Source: Protopterus annectens (lineage: Eukaryota > Chordata > Ceratodontiformes > Protopteridae). Taken from it: a stretch of DNA of 64,000 bases. A program made the position numbers and the translations under genes. The notes beneath the pieces were generated by a model. That model saw only the letters and a list, made by a program, of their open reading frames with translations. It had not been told where the DNA came from and made no database searches. The stretch spans positions 860,922,499-860,986,498 of the forward strand of contig NC_056731.1 of NCBI RefSeq assembly GCF_019279795.1. Direction: 5' to 3'. Positions 58,035-64,000 of this stretch are shown piece by piece (the first letter of the stretch is position 1; each line of letters starts with the position of its first letter).

Positions 58035-59193
58035 ATGCTCTCTTTTCACACTATATTCCCTGCCCCCACACTACTCCTGCTCCTCATTCTTCTCCCTCTG
58101 TACCATACCACCTCTTATACCAACCTTTACCTAATCCCTCCACATCAACCTCCACCTCCCTACCCTACAAATAATTTCCACAATATCTCTGCCTCTTTAA
58201 CCCCCTTTCACCCCACCTTTCTCTCAACATTAAAACTCTTCCAAATCCCCACCAAATACTACAAACCTAAACCAACCCCCTACCATCCATTCCTAACCAA
58301 ACACTCTCCATACAAACTTATTCACCTTCTCTCTTACCTTTGCTTAGCAGGCGACATTCATCCCAACCCTGGACCAAACATTTCTCAAACAAGTAACCTT
58401 ACCTCCAACAACAAAGCAAATTGTAAATACCTCAAATTCCTCACTATCAACGCCCAAAGTTTAGCTAATAAAATTACCCTCTTTCATGCCTGGCTTAACC
58501 AAAATTCACCCGACATAGTAGCCATCTCTGAAACTTGGTTAAAACCACACATAACTGACACAGAATTCCTTCCCCCTGGATTTCAATCTCTCAGATCTGA
58601 CCGCCTAAACAAAAGAGGTGGTGGTGTAGCTCTAACCTACTCCAATCACTTATCCATCACTCCCTTCCCAAATCCTTTCCCTTCCTTTAATAATGCTGAA
58701 ATAGTTACTGGCATTCTAAAATTAAATGACCACAAAAGTATCTGCATCATCCCCCTTTACATTCCCCCTGGTAACAACACCAGTACCTTGGAAGACATCC
58801 TATCTTGGACCTCCTCAAATATTAGTTACGAAACCTACATAATGGGAGATGTAAATATTGACTGGCAAAAAATCATTAATCATAATCCCACCATATCACT
58901 CAATCTCTTCAACTTTACAGAACTTATTAACTCTACCACCAGGCCCAACAAAACCAACCTCACCAGCTCCATCCTAGACTGGATCCTGGTGTCTCACCCT
59001 AACAGAACTACTACATCTGGTGTCACTCCCGACCCACTAGGAGACCACCTCCCTGCCTTCACCCATAGAACTACTTCCTCTTCACCATTCTCCCACAAAG
59101 TCTTGCATACTCAAAATGTATCTAACTTTAACCCCTCCACCTTCTCTGACTCCCTCAAAATCACCAACTGGAACCCACTAAAAACACTACCCC
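58035..59193 (+). pseudogene. LINE A copy 3: hydrophobic leader, 2A-like motif and APE endonuclease
   Basis: From the ATG at 58035 the protein starts with a hydrophobic segment (residues 8-22, FPAPTLLLLLILLPL), then a Pro-rich section, then LLSYLCLAGDIHPNPGP (2A-like, residues 106-114). The endonuclease follows: FLTINAQSLANKI, DIVAISETWLKP, KRGGGVAL, the catalytic-type GDVNIDW, SSILDWILVSHP and DPLGDHLPAF. If the 2A motif works, the ribosome would release the leader and go on to make the enzyme separately. A frameshift near 59190 (C-run before LDEAFDFFN) ends this reading at PPRRSL, so the downstream linker is out of frame. Confidence 0.85.
58350..58376 (+). other. 2A-like peptide motif
   Basis: Codons for GDIHPNPGP, in frame with both the upstream hydrophobic leader and the downstream endonuclease. 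The invariant NPGP is intact. The E of D(V/I)ExNPGP is H. In 2A peptides the ribosome fails to form the last Gly-Pro bond. The position, just before the endonuclease, is the one reported for APE-type non-LTR elements with 2A-like sequences. Efficiency with H is unknown. Confidence 0.78.
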
Positions 59194-59867
59194 CTAGACG
59201 AAGCCTTTGATTTCTTCAACTCCAAATTCCTTACTATCCTAAACTCCCTAGCTCCAATACGAACTAAAAGAGTTAAAGCCAAGACTGCCCCTTGGCTAAC
59301 TAAAGAAACCAAGAAAATCATGCAACAAAGAGATAAATCTTGGAAAAGCTATCTCCATCATAAACAACCTGCATTCTTACTTAAATACAAACAACTACGA
59401 AACCTACGAAACCTAGCCAAAAAACAAGTTATAATAGATAAAAAGTCCTACTACAACCATCTACAAATAAATCATGCAAAAAACCCCAAACAATTCTGGA
59501 ACTCCATTAACTCTCTCCTTAAGCCTGGTACAACCAACAACCCCTGCCCTGATACTAGCAAATCTGACCAAGAAATTGCCAAACTATTTAATACCTTCTT
59601 CAACTCTACTATTGCCGAGCTAACCAAAACCTTCCCCAACAACATCCCCCCACCCCCCTCTGTCCAAGTTTCCTCCACCTCACCTCTCTCAGCTCCTATC
59701 TTTGAACTTAAACCTGTGTCTACCTACCTTATAAAAAAACTTTGATCCAAACTCAAACCCTGCACCAACGCCCCTGACAACATCCCCTCCTCCTTCTTAA
59801 AAATTGCCTCAGAAAGTATTGCTCTCCCCATCAGCATCCTGATAAATAGACACTACTCGAGTCCTAT
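59194..59867 (+). pseudogene. LINE A copy 3 linker between endonuclease and RT
   Basis: Reads LDEAFDFFNSKFLTILNSLAP, APWLTKETKKIMQQRDKSW, KKSYYNHLQI, KQFWNSINSLLKPGT and DQEIAKLFNTFFNSTIAELT, as in copy 1 at 3.7-4.1 kb and 2.3 kb. TGA at 59743-59745 interrupts (YLIKKL then SKLKPC). The same frame runs on to NIPSSFLK and PISILINR until a frame change near 59860, after which VPKLWCSAFILPLHKVG opens the RT reading. Confidence 0.85.
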
Positions 59868-61139
59868 GTACCCAAACTATGGTGCTCTGCTTTCATTCTT
59901 CCACTCCATAAAGTTGGCAAAAACTATAACTTCTCCAACTTCCACCCCATAGCCATCCTCTCACCCATCTCAAAAATTCTTGAAAAATGCATTCACCTGC
60001 AGCTCATGCCATTCCTAACCAATCACCAACTGCTCTCTCCTACCCAGCACGGCTTCCGCCCTGGACATAATACCAACACAGCCCTTATCTCCTTCCTACA
60101 CTCTGTCAATTCAGCTCGAGACTCTGGTAATTTAGTTTCATCAGTTCTATTAGACTTATCTAAAGCTTTCAATACCATCTCCCACTCCCATCTTCTAAAC
60201 CATTTGTCTAACCTCAACATCTCCCCAAAAACTCTAACCTGGTTTTCCAGCTACCTCTTAGACAGGTCCCAAGCCATGAAATGGGGCCAAGCCTCCTCCA
60301 GCTTCCTTCCCACCCCCACAGCAGTTCCCCAAGGATCCATACTTGGCCCTCTGCTATTCAACATCTTCGTTAACGATTTCCACAAAGCTATTCCCAATAC
60401 CAAAATTGTCCAATACGCAGACGACTCAACTTTGATCTGCTATGCCTCTAACGTTATAGAACTCAAGACTCTAACTCAAACCGCCTTCTCAACCACTGAA
60501 AAATGGATGCACCAAAACCACCTCTCACTAAATGCTAACAAAACTAAGATTCTTCTATTCACTTACTCTAAATCCACCCCCACTGAAAAAATCTCATTTC
60601 AAATTACTAGCCTTAACAACTCCATCATTGACATCGTTCCCTCTGCCAAACTACTACGGGTCACCATTGATAAACACTTAAAATTCAATACCCACATCCA
60701 ACTTAACATCAAGAAAACTCACATAAAACTCGGCCTCCTATACAGAAACAATCAGTTGCTCTCCCCCTCTATTAGACATACCTTGGCCACTACCTATCTC
60801 CTCCCATCTCTTCTATATGGCGCTCCTCTGTTTACAAATCTATCTTCCACCCTAACCACCAAACTGGAAGCATGCTACAATAAAATCTCCAAATTCGCCA
60901 CCAAGGCAAATTCCCTCTCCCATCGCTGCACCTCCCTTCAAACTTTAAATTGGCTTGAACTCCCTAATCAATTAGACTACCTCCAAATTGTCTTAGCCCA
61001 CAAACTAATATTTCAACCTAGCAGCTGCCCCGCACTATCAAATATTCTTCAACCTTATACCCCCCCAGACCCCTCAGATCTTCTCACCAAAACCTTATAT
61101 CCATCCACAAACCAAAGCGCCCAGCTGGTCAGCTTCTAA
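59868..61139 (+). pseudogene. LINE A copy 3 reverse transcriptase, RT domain open
   Basis: Open from 59868 to 61139. It has VPKLWCSAFILPLHKVG, NFHPIAILSPISKILEKC, TQHGFRPGHNTNTALISFLH, motif A VLLDLSKAFNTISH (Asp codon at 60153), motif B AVPQGSILGPLLFN (60321 onward) and motif C YADDS at 60414-60428. The thumb region goes on to LLPSLLYGAPLFTNL. All three catalytic Asp residues are present. The frame is lost near 61130 (QSAQLVSF); the true C-terminus goes on in another frame as LAKKWNALPSTLRTFDNLHSFKTQL. Separated from the endonuclease by the breaks above. Confidence 0.92.
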
Positions 61140-61558
61140 TCTCCTTTACCCTAGCTAAAAAATGGAATGCCCTGCCCTCTACTCTGAGGACATTTGACAA
61201 CCTACACTCCTTCAAAACACAACTCCACTACCACCTGCACACTCAAAGAAAATGTAACTGTACTCTTCATTCTATACCTCCCAAGCTCCCCTCCTCCTTC
61301 TCTCCTGGCTAAACTTTTCACCTCTCTAATTTGCCTCTTAGTCATATATTGTTAATGTAACTAACATCCCCTCTTCTAACCTTATGTTTTATGCCTGTCA
61401 TCCTCCTGGACAATTCTTCTTAACATCTTAGTTGCTTAATTTTAAATGAATTCATACTGTATGCCAACTGTTTTTGTGGAATTTCCACCTATTTTGATTG
61501 TAATAATTGTTCTTTGTATTTTACTAGTATTTTCATTATGTGATTTAACATTGTACTG

Positions 61559-61655
61559 TGGAGCTTTTCTCCCCGGGCCTCCACTGAAAACGGGCTCTCG
61601 AGCCCAGTGGACCTCCCCGGTCACCAAACTGAAATAAATAAATAAAAAATAATAA
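61559..61655 (+). other. LINE A 3' UTR stem-loop and tail
   Basis: CCCCGGGCCTCCACTG pairs with CAGTGGACCTCCCCGG around GGGCTCTCGAGCCC, itself a hairpin, and an (AATA)n tail follows. The same layout with different bases is present at 28540-28627 and, on the minus strand, at 95-215 and 18517-18600. In many LINEs such a structure is what the RT recognises to start copying. Confidence 0.75.
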
Positions 61656-62068
61656 ATAAATATTTTATAATCTATTCCCAAAGCTGGCCCAGCACTATAG
61701 CTTTGGTTCATCCCACTGCTGCTAAGAACTTAGCTAATTGCAGTCATACTCATTCATTTAAGGATAGGAAAACTGTTAATAGGTGTAGGGGGAAAAAGGT
61801 GTATACTTCTGCAAGTTTGATTTTCAAAATTTTGAATTGTCAGGCTCATATGTTAGAGGTAGTTTGACAAACTGTGTAAGTAGGAGGAATGTGCATTTCT
61901 TCTTGTGAGGAAAAATCTGCTTTATATAACTTTGTTTCTTCTATTGCTCAGGTCACTACTCATTGTTTTCAGTGTGTGTATGACCCTGTTGATGCTTCTT
62001 CCGGGGCTATGGCCACTGGTACTGTTTTAAGGAGGTTTGCGTGACTGCATTCTCAGAACCTCCCAGAT
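61656..62068. other. No recognisable feature
   Basis: Spacer between LINE A copy 3 and LINE B copy 4. No coding signal. Confidence 0.45.
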
Positions 62069-62069
62069 G

Positions 62070-64000
62070 ATGTTCATAGGTTCATAGAAGGTTACTAGGC
62101 TAATAGCCCTAGAGCCTTTACAAGCCTAGCCATGTTATACCCGTGTTCCCTAATTGACCTTGGTTAAATAGTCATTATTCGCAGAGCAAATCTGTGATCA
62201 GCACCGGCTCCCCCTGTCCATGAGAGACATAGGTGCTACCCCCACCTTGAATTTATGGTTTTCCCATCCAATTGTGTAGGTTTCACTTGAATAAGGTTAT
62301 TGAGGAGCTCTGCTTCATGTGAATTGAGAGTTTATTCCAGAGGAGTGGCAACCACTGGGAGATATATCTGTCGCTCCAGCATGTTCTGTTAATGTCACAG
62401 GCTAGGTTGAGATCCCTGGAGTGAGTGACTCTTGTCCCATTTGATTTGCAGATGTGCAGCATTTCCATTAGGGCAGGGTTAGGGACTGCTCTGTAAGCCA
62501 GGCACAAGTCATCTCTCAGTAGTCCGCTGAATACAGAGTACCATGACACAGCTTCAGTCTTTCCATGTTGGTTATGTGTTAGAGGCCGTGAATTTTATTG
62601 GTGAGAAAACTCTGTGGTCTCTCCAGCTACTGCAGGTATCTGGTGAGGTACATGTAAAGAGAGCATTGTACTCTATTAGTGGTCTGATGAGAGTTGAGTA
62701 TGGAGGAGTTATAACATCCTTAGTCTTGGATACAGTGCCCTAACTTATGAGATGTGCAATGTAAAAGGCTTTCCTTACCACTATGAACACATAGTGATCA
62801 AAGTTTAGATTACTATCAACCTGTGTTCCCAAGTCTTGCACCACTGGGTTTGAGCTTAGGGGGGTGCTGTCAGTATTGTAATTTACAGGGACTTCCTCTT
62901 TGCCAAAGGGGGTAATAATGCACTTTTTTGCATTTAGTTTTAGTCTGTGGCTTTGGCACCAGTCATTTCTCTGTGTTAGCTCCTTTTGTTATATGTTAAC
63001 ATCATTTGGGGACTCAGTGATAGCACTTAGTTTGCAATCATCAGAGAACTTGGTAAGCTAAAGGCCATTTACTTTCACCTGGCCTTCGAGGAATATATTA
63101 CAAACAATAGAGTGCCCAGCAGAGATCCTTATGGTACATCACTGGTAACTGGTCTACTGGTAGAGATGCAATCCTCAACTTGGGAAGTATGCATTCTAAC
63201 CATGAGCAATTTAGCAACCCATCTAGTGACGTATGGTTTAATCCCCAGCTGGGAGAGTTTGTCAATGATACCTGGGTGTGGGATTGTGTGAAAATCCTTG
63301 GCTAAGTCAATATAGGCAATATGTATTGTTTTGCCTTCATCGTATTGTTTTGCCTTCATCCAGGGCTTTAGTGACATTCTCGAAGAAGTCCACCAGGTTC
63401 AATAAGCATTATGTACCCGTACCGAAGCCAAACTTGGTCAGCTCACGAGTTTGAAGGTCACCTATGTCCTTGTTGATAAGGTCCATGATGATTTTTCCAT
63501 GGCCTTTCAGGTAAGACTGGTTAGGATTATGGGTCTGTATTTTCCAGGGTCAGTTGATGGATCCCCTTTGTGCAAGGAGATTACTGTTGCTGTTCTGCAC
63601 TATCCTGGAACAAAGCCAGTGCTCAGACTAAGGTTAAAGAGGGTTCTGCTAGGTCTTGTTTTAGATTGTTTAGTAAGTAGCTCAGGATGCTATCTGGTCC
63701 CATAGAGGCCATGTTTTTGGCACTGGAGAGTGTGGATATGATCTGCTCTTTGGAAATACTAGGTAGAGGACTAGTGCCAGTTATGCTTTGGGTATGGCTG
63801 GTGGGGACAGGGGGGTGAAGTTTGCACCAAATCTATCAGCTAGCAATTTGGCAATTTCCTCAGGTTCAGTATGAGAGGTACTGTCCACTTTAAGTTCTGC
63901 ACATAGTTGGGCATTCTCTTTTAGATTTTGGACATAGGTAAAGAATGCCTTATGATTATACTTAGCTCATACCTAGCTTTGGAGGACTTTACAAGATATC
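62070..64000 (-). mobile_element. LINE family B, copy 4, runs off the window
   Basis: The 3' end at 62070-62090 is the CTATGAAC tandem. Homology with copy 3 continues through C-terminal, RT and linker text to the window end, so the 5' part lies beyond 64000. It is about as diverged as copies 2 and 5. Confidence 0.88.
62283..64000 (-). pseudogene. LINE B copy 4 reverse transcriptase, broken
   Basis: C-terminal reading 62549-62283 (CLAYRAVPNPALMEMLHICKSNGTRVTHSRDLNL), then palm text near 63129-63377: DEGKTIHIAYIDLAKDFHTIPHPG (motif A; family DLAKAF, here KDF) and GIKPYVTRWVAKLL. A 19-bp tandem duplication (63323-63341 and 63342-63360) falls just before motif A and shifts the frame. Other breaks separate the pieces. 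The finger and linker part extends to 64000. Confidence 0.82.

Larger units (their letters stand above)
56830..61655 (+). mobile_element. LINE family A, copy 3, the most complete
   Basis: From about 56830 the strand becomes strongly C/T-rich, the bias of this element. It holds a long leader (56830-58034), a protein with 2A-like motif and endonuclease (58035-59193), linker (59194-59745), RT and C-terminal region (59868-61139 and beyond), and a 3' UTR with a stem-loop (61559-61625) and (AATA)n tail to 61655. The 5' boundary is set by composition only. About four frame or stop changes break it, far fewer than in other copies, so it is the youngest A copy here. Confidence 0.88.

Overview
This is a repeat-dense, gene-poor stretch of a large vertebrate genome. 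I found no host protein-coding gene. The dating and taxon evidence is the repeat mix itself: L2-like and CR1-like LINEs, an L1/Tx1-type LINE, Penelope-like elements, tRNA-derived SINEs including one that resembles the V-SINE group (DANA/HE1/Lun1), and long CA/TA microsatellites. That mix fits an aquatic or amphibious lineage with a big genome (lungfish, amphibian, shark or similar), but I cannot fix the species. Names A, B and D below are my own labels for LINE families. Family A has YADDS-type RT, a 2A-like peptide before the endonuclease, a stem-loop 3' UTR and an (AATA)n tail. Family B has FADD-type RT, an SGNH-esterase-like ORF1 and a (CTATGAAC)n tail, so it is CR1-like. D is an older L2-like family. 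LAYOUT: 95-4955, LINE A copy 1 (minus), split by LINE B copy 1 at 2342-3676. 4956-6180, spacer, microsatellites and a decayed SINE. 6185-11290, a complex with a Myb/SANT ORF of PIF/Harbinger type, foldback sequences, internal tandem repeats, a shortened second copy and a V-SINE with clear target-site duplications (TSDs). 11325-14070, tRNA-like SINE, a cluster of five hairpins and three related short repeats. 14150-16000, LINE D (plus). 16288-17145, LINE B copy 6. 17650-17792, a SINE carrying the LINE B tail. 18517-20150, LINE A copy 2. 20151-24300, no gene, CA arrays. 24305-29000, LINE B copy 2 with three later insertions: a long-TIR transposon holding a telomere-like minisatellite, an L1 3' fragment and an A-family tail. 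29003-29306, small TIR element. 30250-32650, Penelope-like element 1. 32988 to about 37000, the most complete LINE B. 38824-42790, L1 with a V-SINE inside. 43126-44290, a 350-bp tandem repeat with a second long-TIR transposon. 44560-47390, Penelope-like element 2 with near-identical 450-bp inverted arms. 47391-54260, almost featureless. 54381-54875, LINE B fragment. 56830-61655, the most complete LINE A (plus). 62070 to the window end, LINE B copy 4. HOW THE PARTS RELATE: every coding remnant is a mobility gene (reverse transcriptase, APE or GIY-YIG endonuclease, esterase, Myb/SANT DNA-binding protein), nearly all broken. The SINE at 17650 was probably mobilised by LINE B, whose tail it shares. 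Nesting gives relative ages: B copy 1 is younger than A copy 1; the transposon, L1 piece and A tail are younger than B copy 2; the V-SINE at 40246 is younger than the L1. The points most worth a second look are the 2A-like peptides, candidate hammerhead ribozymes in the Penelope-like arms, the telomere-like array inside a transposon, the hairpin cluster near 11.8 kb and the tail-sharing SINE.
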